Origin: Azolla pinnata
Lineage: Eukaryota > Streptophyta > Polypodiopsida > Salviniales > Salviniaceae
Length of the DNA stretch: 24,553 bases
Assembly (NCBI GenBank): GCA_037176905.1
Contig: JBBBWG010001893.1
Location: 10,001-34,553, forward strand
Direction of reading: 5' to 3'
Below, one piece after another: positions 1 through 9,558 of the stretch (position 1 is its first letter; each line of letters begins with the position of its first letter). The notes under the pieces were generated by a model. The model was not told the DNA's origin. It ran no database searches and was given only the letters and a program-made list of their open reading frames with translations. Position numbers and translations under genes: made by a program.

Positions 1-612
1 CTAAATAAATGGATATTGGCGTTAAGGAAATCCAATATACTGACTTGTGCACTGTAAGAGGTACTGGAAGCAAATGTTTCAACCACTTTAGCCATGCTGT
101 TGGTGAGGGCTGGACAGCTAATAACCAGATATTGAGAAAAATGGAATTTAATTTATATGGTGTAGTTTGCATTTGGAGAGTGAGCCAGAGACTACATGAA
201 AAAGTGTTACCGTTTACTCCAAATTGATAAACTCATTCCAAGAGTGACTTGTTTACTTGCAAGAACTAATGGAAAAGGAGTTATTTAACCACATTAACTG
301 TGACTGAAGCTAGGTCAGCTAATCACTACATGTTGAAAAAGAGGGGATTGAATGTATGTGATATCTTCTGCATCCGGAGGGAGAGTGTAAAGAGTAATGA
401 ACAGATATCATCGGTTGCTGCAAAGCAATGACTATCCACTTTGAGGATGACTTGCCCACTCGTATTCAGTTCAAAACTATGGTTTTATCACTTCCTTAAT
501 GAACATACTACTGGAGCTGGGACATTAGATAACTGTGTAATGTGAAGAACGAAATGACTTTATTTGGGATGTTACTGCATTTGGAGAGTGAGTAAAACGT
601 GTATATGAACAG
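1..612. repeat. Diverged ~204-bp tandem repeat, three copies, in the intron before the phosphoglycerate mutase exons
   Basis: Two anchor motifs recur at a constant period. GACTTG followed by an AC-containing tract starts at 42, 246 and 449. The block GCATTTGGAGAGTGAG starts at 169 and 577, with a diverged form at 370. Periods are 201-208 bp. The copies are old, with roughly 60-70% identity by eye. The last copy runs into the exon at 613: GAACAG then A/GT-ACCATC at the true acceptor (611-612) resembles GAACAG-ATATCATC at 399-410. The family is not recognised. No convincing coding exon was found here, so 1-612 is read as intron. Confidence 0.7.
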
Positions 613-1930
613 GTACCATCATTTTCTGAGAAGCATGGTCTCAAACCTTGCATGGTAGCTCCCACAAAGATCATTGCAGGACTTGGTCTATCTTTGGATA
701 TTGATATTCTCGACGCACCTGGAGCAACTGGGGATTATCGGACGAAGCTGACAAGCAAGGCTATTGCAATTGCTAAAGCTTTAGCAGGTGATCCACCTCA
801 AATATTTGTTCCAGGAGATGAAAACCTCAGACCTGGCTTTGATGGTGGATATGACTTCGGGTTCCTACATATTAAGGTGAGTAGGATTAACAAAATGCAA
901 ATATTAAGTGGTCAATCTGTACTTGATTTTCTTGCTTTTGTATTATGTTGTGCTTTTGCGAACTGAGTGCTGTGGAGATGCGAATCCCTGTGCACGTGCT
1001 CAAAGATTACAAAGGCAAATAACAGCATGAGTCAACGTTGATTGTTTGTTTGTTGCTTCAGAATAGGGTGTTATAGAGTGACAAGGTGAACATGGATTTT
1101 AGAAATTTGTTGATTTCATATTTTAACATTCCAAGGAGAGGAGCATTAATTCAGACATTCTAGAATGGTGGATCTTTACCTGCTTTGTGTCTTAATTTTG
1201 TAGCTACAAAAGTTTAATAATTTGCGATTTCACCCGGTTATCTTGTTAAGAATAAAATATATGGAGAATCAGCTCCGTGTGGTGCACAATAAGATGCCCG
1301 AATGTTTCATGATTCACTTTTGGTTGTTTTGTTTACGCACAATCTAATGATGCATAATGGCAGTTTGTTAGATGGACTGATTTTAAAGTTCTTATCCTAG
1401 TTAGATGAGGATCATAGGAAGAATTCTGTATTGTGAGTGGTGCTTGGTGTTTGGAATGTTTATAGGCGGTTGATGATGCTGGACATGATAAAGCTACAGC
1501 ACTGAAAACAACGGCATTGGAATCAGTCGACAAGATGATCGGTCAGCTAGCAAGTCTTCTCTGGGAAGCTGAATGCCAAGGCATAGCCAGGTACTCGATG
1601 TGTGTGACAGGCGATCATTCAACTCCAGTAGAGTATGGTGACCATAGCTACGAGCCTGTGCCGTTCTCGATATGCCATCTGAAGGATTTCGTGAAAGCAA
1701 AAGGGGGCGAGGAATTCGTCAAGGATGTTTCATTGGAACCCTTTCCTCTCGCTGAGGATAAGCCAAGCCAAGGTCCTTCAATGAAAGACAATTACTACAA
1801 ATGTGAAGCAGCTGTGGCTGGTGATGCAGTTTGTTCATTTGATGAGATAGCAGCCTCGAAGGGGTGCTTGGGGCGCTTTCAGGGCGGTGAAATGATAGAT
1901 GTCATCAAGCATTACATGGCAGCAGCCTGA
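613..1930 (+). CDS. ApgM-like 2,3-bisphosphoglycerate-independent phosphoglycerate mutase, C-terminal two exons (5' end outside window)
   Basis: The enzyme interconverts 3- and 2-phosphoglycerate in glycolysis and belongs to the alkaline-phosphatase-superfamily branch typical of archaea, which plants also carry. Exon 613-876 (88 codons, after AACAG, ending before GTGAGT) begins VPSFSEKHGL and carries MVAPTKIIAGLGLSL, APGATGDYRT and GYDFGFLHIK. Exon 1466-1930 (154 codons plus TGA, after TATAG) begins AVDDAGHDK. It contains TGDHSTPVEYGDHSYEPVPF and ends near RGCLGRF-like and GGEMIDVIKHYMAAA sequence. The DDAGHD and TGDHSTP/GDHS clusters match the metal-binding Asp/His sites of the family. Both introns are phase 0. 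The 242 residues visible are about half of the usual ~490. The N-terminal half, with the catalytic Ser/Thr, must lie upstream of the window. The family call is firm; the exact 5' edge of the first exon is less so, because it lies in a repeat. Confidence 0.9.
877..1465 (+). other. Intron of the phosphoglycerate mutase gene
   Basis: A 589-bp intron with donor GTGAGT at 877 and acceptor TATAG ending at 1465. It is AT-rich, and I see no nested gene or clear repeat in it. Confidence 0.85.
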
Positions 1931-4560
1931 AGATCATCCTCAGTTGAAAATGGAGCAAAGATGTTAAGGACATGTAAGAAGAGGTACAAACAAATAAGGG
2001 CATGCTATATATATTATGAGTGTGTGTACAGAAAACCTATACAAACAGAAGCGAAGATTGTTTAAGACCTTCTGCTTGGTGAGACCCTATTGATGCTAAT
2101 CCATGGGGCCAATTCAATAGCTAAAAGAAGAACAGATTGATTGGATGGAAGGAACCTGTTCCACTTGGAACGCATCGTGCATTGCATACTTCAAGATCAT
2201 CTAGCTGAATGCCTCGGGGTTCTGGCTGGACTTTGTTCATCGAAGGTCTCGTCGAGTTCGCTCGGAGCTTCGCAACGGAATATTAGGTAATAAGAAGGAC
2301 GAGGAAAGCACGAGCTGTTTAAAAAAAAAGCTCGTTAGTAAAGCTCTCTGAACATCGAGAGCTGTTTTTGCTTTACTTTTGCATTAACACATGAAAATGT
2401 TTACTTTGGGTTTTGATTTAGTCATACTTGGCCTCGAAAGGCGATAATCGCTTTCTCTACCAAAAAATCTTTGTTTGCTTGACCAGCTCAAATAAAAGCT
2501 TCAAGCAATCTTTAGGCCTGAAAGTGCTGATTTTCCGGCTCCTAATGCAGTCCATGGAAAGCCTAAAATGGTTTCTCTTGCTCCAATGCAATGAATTCGG
2601 TCTCTACGGCGACAAATCTACCGCCTTCCCCATGTTCTTTGCTCTACTCAAAAGACACAGATTCCATTGTATCGACGGTTTCGACGCGGAGTGGAAAAAA
2701 AAAGGGCTCAAGACTGTGGGGCTTTTGAGAGGTGAATGAAGGACCTTGACGTGGAGGGCGTTGTATGCTTCACGATGTTTCTGTTCCGGAAGGAGGATCG
2801 TGTCTTCAGGATCGTGTCTCAGCACACTCTATGAGGACTCTCATGAAGATTAGAAATATATATATATATATATCTATATCTATAGTTATGAATTCGCTAT
2901 AACAAGCGGAGCTAATAATGGCTGGAATATAGGTCAGTTTGACGAATTCGGAGACGAATCGCGGGAGCCATGTTTTGTGGTTCTTGAGCGCCTTAGTACA
3001 AAAAAGTTATGCAAATCTTTGGCCGTAATCGAGAAGGCTGTCGGCATTTCTATCCGAATTCCGATACACCTGTGGTGCTGGTTCGAGGCCGATCCATTGA
3101 ATCGTGTGAAGCGGAAACAAGCGTCCAGCTGTCGTCGCCAAATTTGGCGCCCCCGCCGAAGTTTGCGGGCGCATACTCTGATGCCGACATTAAGAGGCGC
3201 AAACGGGATCTGTGTAAAGCGTAGCGGGGGTCACGACTAAAGTTAGTCGGAGTTATGACGAACGAGTCTGTCTTCCGAATTCCGCTGGCTTCCCAATCCC
3301 CAGTTTCGAGCTCCAATAATGCATGTCATATTGTAGTATTAGCTAGCTCCAAAGTCAAAGGCGGTGGTGCGAGCTACTAAAGCTAGCGATGGTTCGAAGT
3401 GCTCGATGATGGAAGGCGCAGAGTCAACAAGAAGCATCGAAGGCACTAAATGCGTATGTGTGTGTCCTATCGCTCGTCAGATTTGGGGGATACAATTCTT
3501 GACACGGGTTCCGTTTCATCCGGGTTTTTAACAGACATTGGTAACGAATGAGCTGCTTGTAGAAGCGCCCTGATTGCCCAAATATGGGATTCGGAATCTG
3601 GCTTTGCCAGAGGACTACAAGGCGTCTTGTAACGAGCGGGAGCGCAACCGATCAGAAGAGCCTCACATCATCGACGTCAAAGAAGTCAGTAATTGGTGCA
3701 AGTTAAACTGCGTAACGATTAGATCTAGCCTCTAACACCTCTCATTCTTCCCGATTAGATCTCATTCTGAACTCTCTCTCTCTCTCCTCTCTATAAGCAT
3801 CTAGATTGCTAGGATGCAGACAGACAGGCGAGCTGCGAGGTAGGGTTTCGGCATCCCACCGCGCTTTTGCCAATCCAAAACCTCGATGATGCGATGGCGT
3901 GTTTTGCGCCCACACTTTGCCCCCACATGGGGGAAGAGTCGGATTTGCGAAAGATGTTCCGAATGCGGACGCAAGTTGGCCCTGTTGGCTCTTTTGCCCA
4001 CTTGTCCATCCATCCATCTATCAATCTATCAATCTATCTGAATCTGAATCCATCTCTCTGTGTCTGCAAAGTCGCGGAAATTTCTAATGTTTTGCCCGTG
4101 TAGGCGAATCGGATCGCGCCCCACAATCGCTAGCCTTCAAAACCCGCCTGCGCAATGCAAACCGATTGATCCGCTACCGTGCTTAAGAGGGATCGACGAA
4201 TCTTGTTCACGAGAGTAGGCACGAGGTCCATGATATGACTTCTCCTGATGAGTTAATTAATGGTTTAAGCGATTCTGCTTGCACGGCAAAGCTCTAGTTG
4301 GTGTTCTCTCTCTCTCTCTCTCTTTCTCTCCTTTTCTCTCTTTTTTTTCTAGTTGGTTGAGTTAGGGTTCTTCGGAGTTGTCTCTTTGGAATGAGCGACG
4401 AGTGGCACGCCACTTGCCGCTACGAGTGTCTGTGGGGTCCTTTTTTGCAAAGACGAATCAATCGGGGGGGGTTTTTAAATGTGGAAGCTTACTTAGTAAA
4501 GAGTGGTAGAAGAGACCTAACTCCAATGGAGAGGGTCCCATGGAGAAAGGGTTTGTCGTT
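1931..4560. other. Intergenic stretch without a convincing gene
   Basis: Roughly 1931-2350 is the presumed 3' UTR and flank of the phosphoglycerate mutase gene. Open frames at 2428-2739 and 3009-3224 (+) have reasonable amino-acid mixtures; the second ends in a basic KRRKRD stretch. Neither has a recognised domain, splice support or flanking homology, so neither is called as a gene. An (AT)n/(ATCT)n tract lies at about 2855-2885 and a (CT)n tract at about 4305-4335. Short ATCTATCA/CATC tracts lie near 4005-4040. Nothing else was recognised. Confidence 0.5.
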
Positions 4561-4570
4561 AATACGCAAG

Positions 4571-4680
4571 TCTATGTATATGAATGCGATACGCGAAATC
4601 TACGTATATGAATGCCATACGCAAAATCTGCGTATGCGAACGCCATACGCAGATCTACGTATATGAGTGCAATGCATGCT
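4571..4680. repeat. 27-28-bp minisatellite, four units
   Basis: Units start at 4571, 4599, 4627 and 4654. Each begins TCT(A/G)(C/T)GTAT and ends near CCATACGCA; a partial unit (ATACGCAAG) precedes the first. The self-complementary TACGTA core recurs. The units differ at a few bases each, so the array is moderately old. Short open frames across it are by-products of the period. Confidence 0.85.
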
Positions 4681-4743
4681 TGTTGATAGAGAGAATCCGT
4701 AGACAAATGAGGAAACCAAGATGGATGGTGTCGGAGATCGGTG

Positions 4744-4832
4744 CGGATCGGATCGGATCAGATCGGATTGGATGAGACTAGGCACTGTTGGCTCAAGCCC
4801 ACTTGTGCTTCTTCTTCTTCTTCTTCTTCTTC
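4744..4832. repeat. GGATC pentamer tract and (CTT)n microsatellite
   Basis: 4744-4773 is a run of GGATC/GGATT pentamers with one imperfect unit. 4808-4832 is an uninterrupted CTT trinucleotide run. No gene function is visible. Confidence 0.85.
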
Positions 4833-4906
4833 GGATCGACGAATTGAATGCTTGAATCGTCGAGCCCGATGAATAACTAAAAGAAAGGAGATCTTTTGTT
4901 CGAATA

Positions 4907-5120
4907 AACCCTTAATGAAACCTTAAAACCCCTAAAAGATAAGCTCCTAAGCCAAGGGGCACCATAAACCCTTAAAAAGCCCTTAAAAAACACTCTTAAA
5001 AAAACCCTTAAGAAAACCTTAAAAAAACCTTTAAGAAAACCCTTAAGAAAACCTCAAGAAAACCCTTAAAAAAACCTTTAAGAAAACCCTTAAGAAAACC
5101 TTAAGAAAACCCTTAAAACC
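4907..5120. repeat. Degenerate CCCTTAAGAAAA array
   Basis: About 210 bp of repeats of roughly 11-13 bp with consensus CCCTTAAGAAAA, varying to CCCTTAAAAAAA and CCTTTAAGAAAA. The 5' end grades into AAACCCTTAA/CCCTAAAA words close to the plant telomere complement CCCTAAA. It looks like a minisatellite derived from, or convergent on, telomere-like sequence. There is no coding potential. Confidence 0.8.
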
Positions 5121-5274
5121 CGTGATACGATTCGCCGACCAATGGGAATGTGCCTCGTAGGGATATCTGCGACCTGATTGGCCCCCGCTTCCGAGGGCCC
5201 GGTTGGAAGTGAGAGTAAGATTTAGTCGAGATTGGGCCGGATTTAGTCATTCCGTGTTAATCCTCACTTGATCG

Positions 5275-5323
5275 TCTAATCTAATCTAATCTAATCTAAT
5301 CTAATCTAATCTATCTATCTATC
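5275..5323. repeat. (TCTAA)n then (TCTA)n microsatellite
   Basis: Seven to eight TCTAA pentamers pass directly into TCTA tetramers, as expected when one unit length mutates into another. Confidence 0.9.
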
Positions 5324-5452
5324 GGTAGGCACGAATTTGTGATGCTCCCTGCGAACCGGGGCTTGTCAAGCACACTCTTGAAGAAGAGAGGAAGACTTTT
5401 TTGTTTTTGCTCCTCCTTGCAAAGATAAGCATGAGAGATCTTCTGTCTTCTG

Positions 5453-5529
5453 TCTTCTTCTTCTTCTTCTTCCTTGAATAAGACAGACCATCCATCACCA
5501 TCATCACCATCACCACCACCACCATCATC
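5453..5529. repeat. 77-bp direct repeat, left copy, abutting the assembly gap
   Basis: The (TCT)n tract, then CCTTGAATAAGACAGACC, then a CAT/CAC tract. By eye it is identical to 5630-5706. It ends exactly at the first N. Confidence 0.95.
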
Positions 5530-5629
5530 NNNNNNNNNNNNNNNNNNNNNNNNNNNNNNNNNNNNNNNNNNNNNNNNNNNNNNNNNNNNNNNNNNNNNNN
5601 NNNNNNNNNNNNNNNNNNNNNNNNNNNNN
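5530..5629. other. Assembly gap of exactly 100 N
   Basis: A run of 100 undetermined bases, a conventional placeholder size rather than a measurement. The flanks are identical 77-bp segments. Any reading frame drawn across it is meaningless. Confidence 0.99.
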
Positions 5630-5706
5630 TCTTCTTCTTCTTCTTCTTCCTTGAATAAGACAGACCATCCATCACCATCATCACCATCACCACCACCACC
5701 ATCATC
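5630..5706. repeat. 77-bp direct repeat, right copy, abutting the assembly gap
   Basis: It starts at the first base after the N run, repeats 5453-5529 in full, then continues into further CAT/CAC sequence. The natural reading is that both contig ends represent the same 77 bp. Confidence 0.95.
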
Positions 5707-5715
5707 ACCATCACC

Positions 5716-5747
<32 letters not shown>

Positions 5748-5800
5748 GGTGTTGATGATGACGATGGTGACCACCATCGCCATCATCATCATCAGCCCAT
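5675..5800. repeat. CAT/CAC and ATG/GTG inverted microsatellite (hairpin-forming)
   Basis: A CAT/CAC-rich arm up to about 5716 meets an ATGATG/GTGGTG-rich arm (about 5717-5750). A second arm pair follows, with GATGATGACGATGGTG against CACCATCGCCATCATC, up to about 5790. The arms are mutually complementary, so single strands could fold into long stems. This may explain why the assembly broke at the adjacent gap. Confidence 0.8.
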
Positions 5801-6089
5801 GCATGCATGCCAACTTGCACGCCGAGCTTTTTGTCCGGACAGGTGTGGACGCGGCACGCGCCCCCGGGAATTTTGCTTCTCTTTTTCTGGCGGAAAAGAA
5901 CCAAAAAAAAAAACAAAACAAAACAAGGGGCCAAAAAAAAAGGAGAAGATAGAAAAAGGTTTTTCAAAATAAAGAAATGCAGGAGTATTATTTTGTAAAT
6001 ACGCCTTTTTGTTTGTTTTCCCTGAATTCTGTTTTATTCTTTTTTTCCGTTCTTTTTCTGTGCGCCCCCACTTTCTAAATTGGGGAACC
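5801..6089. other. Non-coding spacer with poly-purine and poly-pyrimidine runs
   Basis: Holds A-rich runs (5908-5960) and T-rich runs (6005-6060) around a short GC-rich segment. No gene or recognised signal was found. Open frames crossing it depend on the flanking repeats. Confidence 0.6.
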
Positions 6090-7085
6090 TCTGCCCCCGA
6101 CCATGCATGCATGACATCCATCCATGCATCCATCCATCCGTGCACGCATACATGCTTGACGCACATATACATGCACGTGCACATGCCCACATACATGCGC
6201 ATGCACACGCGCGCACGCACGCGCACATATATGCATGGACCAAACGCACACATACATGCATACAGACGCAATGCCATTACATGCGTACACGCGCGCACAT
6301 GCATGCATGCATACGTGCACGCACCCACGCACGCATACATGCGCACCACATACATAGCTACACATGCGCACATACATACATACGCACATACGGACATATA
6401 CATACATACCCACCCACAAACACACATGCATGCACACATATACACGTACAGACACACGCACACATACATACAGACACACACGCACACATACATACATACA
6501 CATACATACATACAGACATACATACATGCATGCATGCATACATACATACATACGCACATGCATACATACATACACACACGCGCGCACGCATACATACATA
6601 CACAAACACGCACATACATACACATGCACACGGATGTATACATACTTACACATACATATATACACACATAGACATGCGCACACGCACACACACATGCACA
6701 CATACATACATACACGCACGCATACATGCGCACCGCATACATAGCCACACACGCACATACATACATACACATATAGACATGCGCACACACAGACACACAC
6801 ACGCACATACATACATACATACACGCACGCATACATACGAAGCGCATACATAGCTACACACACGCACATACATACATATACCCATACCGATGCATACATA
6901 CATACATACCCACCTAATGCATGCATGCATACATGCACACATACATACATACATGCATATACACATACGGGCCCGCACATACACATCTGCACACATACAC
7001 GCCTGCACACAAGCAGACATACATGCACACACACATGCATGCATACGCGACGCACGCATACATGCCGACCACATACATAGCTACA
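6090..7085. repeat. ~1-kb alternating purine-pyrimidine array (ACAT/GCAC/CATG words)
   Basis: Almost the whole kilobase alternates purine and pyrimidine: ACATACAT, CACACGCA, GCATGCATG and CGCGCGCA words. It avoids stop codons in several frames, so long low-complexity frames (Thr-Tyr-Ile-His on +, Met-Tyr-Val-Cys on -) appear on both strands and are not genes. A higher-order block containing GCATACAT, a CACCACATACATAGCTACA-like core and ACATACATAC recurs near 6335-6390, 6715-6770, 6830-6875 and 7050-7090. It ends about 290 bp before the bHLH start codon. Confidence 0.9.
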
Positions 7086-7272
7086 TACACAAAGACCGAC
7101 AGGCATCATCATCAGCGTCGCCACCATCGTCGCCATCGCCGTCTTCTTTGCTCTCTTTGATTGGGTCCATTTCTCGTTCCGCCGCCATCGCCCAAGCTCT
7201 GCAGGCTGCTGCCGCTCCTCTTCCTCCTCCTCCTATCTACCTACTACCATCTCTGTAGGTGCGCATCGGGGA

Positions 7273-7300
7273 AGAGGAGAGAGAGAGAGAGAGAATCGAG
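7273..7300. repeat. Short (GA)n tract in the presumed 5' UTR of the bHLH gene
   Basis: A GAGGAGAGAGAGAGAG tract 80-100 bp before the ATG. GAGA tracts are common in plant 5' UTRs and promoters. A regulatory role is possible but not shown. Confidence 0.6.
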
Positions 7301-7377
7301 AGATTTCCCAATTGGCTGCCATGTACTGATCAATCGATCTCCTCTGCCTGAGTGCTGAATAATCCCCTGGCATCGTT

Positions 7378-9527
7378 ATGAAGCCCTCCACCGGATCTAG
7401 CTACTACCATCCTCCTCCTCCACCAGGCAGGTATACTGTGCACGCGGAAGATCATCATCATCACCACCAGCATCATCATCGCAGCAGCAGCAGCGCCGCC
7501 GCCGCCGCCGCCGCCGCTGCCAGCAATAGCTTCAATGGATTATACTGCTTGAATCGCTACAACTCTGCCCCCACCTCTGTCCTTGCATCTCTGCTCTTAG
7601 ATCCAGCTGCTGCTGCTGCTGCCAGCAGCAGCAGCAGCAGCACCGACGGCCATATTGCAGCGGCGGCATATCATGCCGATCACCACCACGCCATGAGTTA
7701 TGACGGCGGCGATGGCGGCGAAGCAGCTGGTGTGCCCATGATCAGCGCCCACCAGCAGCAGCAGCAGCAACATCATCATCATCAGCATCGTCATCATCAT
7801 AATCATCATCATCATCAGCATCAGCAGCAGCAGCAGCAGCAGCAGCTTCACTCCGCTCTGAATGATGGGATCAGCGATCACAATGGGAACCCGGCGATGC
7901 CGGCCAAGCTCTCCAGCCTCAGGATGAAGGGCCCGTTACAGCTAGAGCTGATCAATCCCAGTGCGAATAGTAGCAGTAACAGCAGCGGCAGCAGCAGCAG
8001 GAATTACAACAATAGCCTGCATCAAGAGAGGGATCAGTGCAACAGCAGCAGCAGCAGCAGCAGCATGAGCAGTATGGAGGAGCAGCAGCTGGGCAATGGT
8101 GGGCGGAGGAGGAGAATGGAGGGCGCCGGGGCGGTTGACTTTGACCAGGGTCTCGTTGACTTTGACCAGGAACTGCAGCAGCAGGCTCCTCCTGCTCACG
8201 ATCAGATACCCAGCACGGGCATCATGTCGAATCCCCCGCATCACCATCATCATCATCATCAGCACCATCGTCACCATCGGCACCATCATCATCATGATCG
8301 CAGCCGCCGCCGCCGTCGTCATCGCCGTCGCAATGATGATGATGATGGTGATGGTGGCGATGGTGATGGTGATGGTGATGGTGATGATGGTGGTGATGCC
8401 GATGGGGCGCCGGAGCGGCATCGAATTATGCCCATGCTGCAAGGCATGCCGGCGGCGGCGACGATGACGGGGACGCTCCTCCTCCGGCAGCGGAGCTCGC
8501 CACCTGGATTCCTGTCGGCCAATCAGATGTTGCCGATGGAGGATATGGCGGGGCCCGGCCGCCTCGTGATCCCGGGCCCGGCCGGCGGCGGCGGCGGTTA
8601 CGGCAAGGACCGCCGGCCGGCGCCCGGTGTGAACGCGGCCGCCGGCCTCGGAGAGTATGGCACGGATCGGGCGGCCGCGGCGCCCAGTGTGAACGCGGCC
8701 GCCGGCGACAGCGACCTCGACGGCTCGGGCCAACGCAAGAGGGGCCGCCCCGTCGCCGCCGCCGCCGCCGAGAGCGAGCTGTTCCTGGAGCCTTTGCCAC
8801 ACGTGCGGGGCCAAGACCTTCTGGTAAGTGCGGCATTTAGGGTTTCTGGGGTTTTAGGGTTTTTAGGGTTTTTAGGGTTTTTAGGGTTTTTAGGGCTTTT
8901 AGGGTTTTTAGGGTTTTTAGGGTTTAGGGGTTTTGGGGTTCAGATAGACAAGATTGGACATGGGGCAGGCCCGTCCCCGAGCTTTAGGATTTAGGGTTCT
9001 AGGGTTTTAGGGTTTCAGATAGACAAGATTGGACATGGGGCAGGCCCGTCCCCGAGCTTTAGGATTTAGGGTTCTAGGGTTTTAGGGTTTCAGATAGACA
9101 AGATTGGACATGGGGCAGGCCCGTCCCCGAGCTTTAGCGTTCAGGGTTGTTTCCGGAAAGATTAGACATGGGGCAGCCCGTCTCCGAGCTTTAGGGTTTA
9201 GGGTTTGTTTCCAGATAGGCAGACTGGATATGGGGCAGCCCGTCCTTGACCTTTGGGGTTTAAGGGTTTAGGGCTCTAGGGTCTGTTTCCAGATAGACAG
9301 ACTGGACATGGGGCAGCCCATCCCCGACTATTAGGGTTTCAGGGTCTAGGGTTTTAGGGTTGTTTGCAAGACAAACAGATTGGCATGGACATGCGGCAGA
9401 CAGACAGATTGGCTCCGTTTTTCCATTGCCGTTGGCCTCCAACACTGGTTTTGCTTTGTTTCGTTGGATTGATCGGCGTTGCGTTGCTGTGTCGGTAGCA
9501 GCATTTCGGAGGCTTGAGCCAATGCCA

Positions 9528-9558
<31 letters not shown>

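Noticed and set aside
2428-2739. Frame of about 103 codons downstream of the phosphoglycerate mutase gene
   Set aside because: No recognised domain or start context; the length is compatible with chance.
3009-3224. Small frame ending in a basic KRRKRD segment
   Set aside because: No family match, stop codons shortly upstream, and no splice signals linking it to other exons; kept only as a remark.
5311-5967. Minus-strand frame of about 218 codons
   Set aside because: It crosses the 100-N gap and trinucleotide repeats; it has no recognisable domain outside them.
6075-7136. Open frames of 220-353 codons on both strands across the first purine-pyrimidine array
   Set aside because: They consist of Thr-Tyr-Ile-His or Met-Tyr-Val-Cys periodic text forced by stop-free ACAT/TGTA repeats, exist in several frames at once, and have no non-repeat domain.
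7942-8814. Long minus-strand frames opposite bHLH exon 1
   Set aside because: Shadow frames of GC-rich trinucleotide tracts. The plus strand has the conserved family motifs and splices in frame to the bHLH exons.
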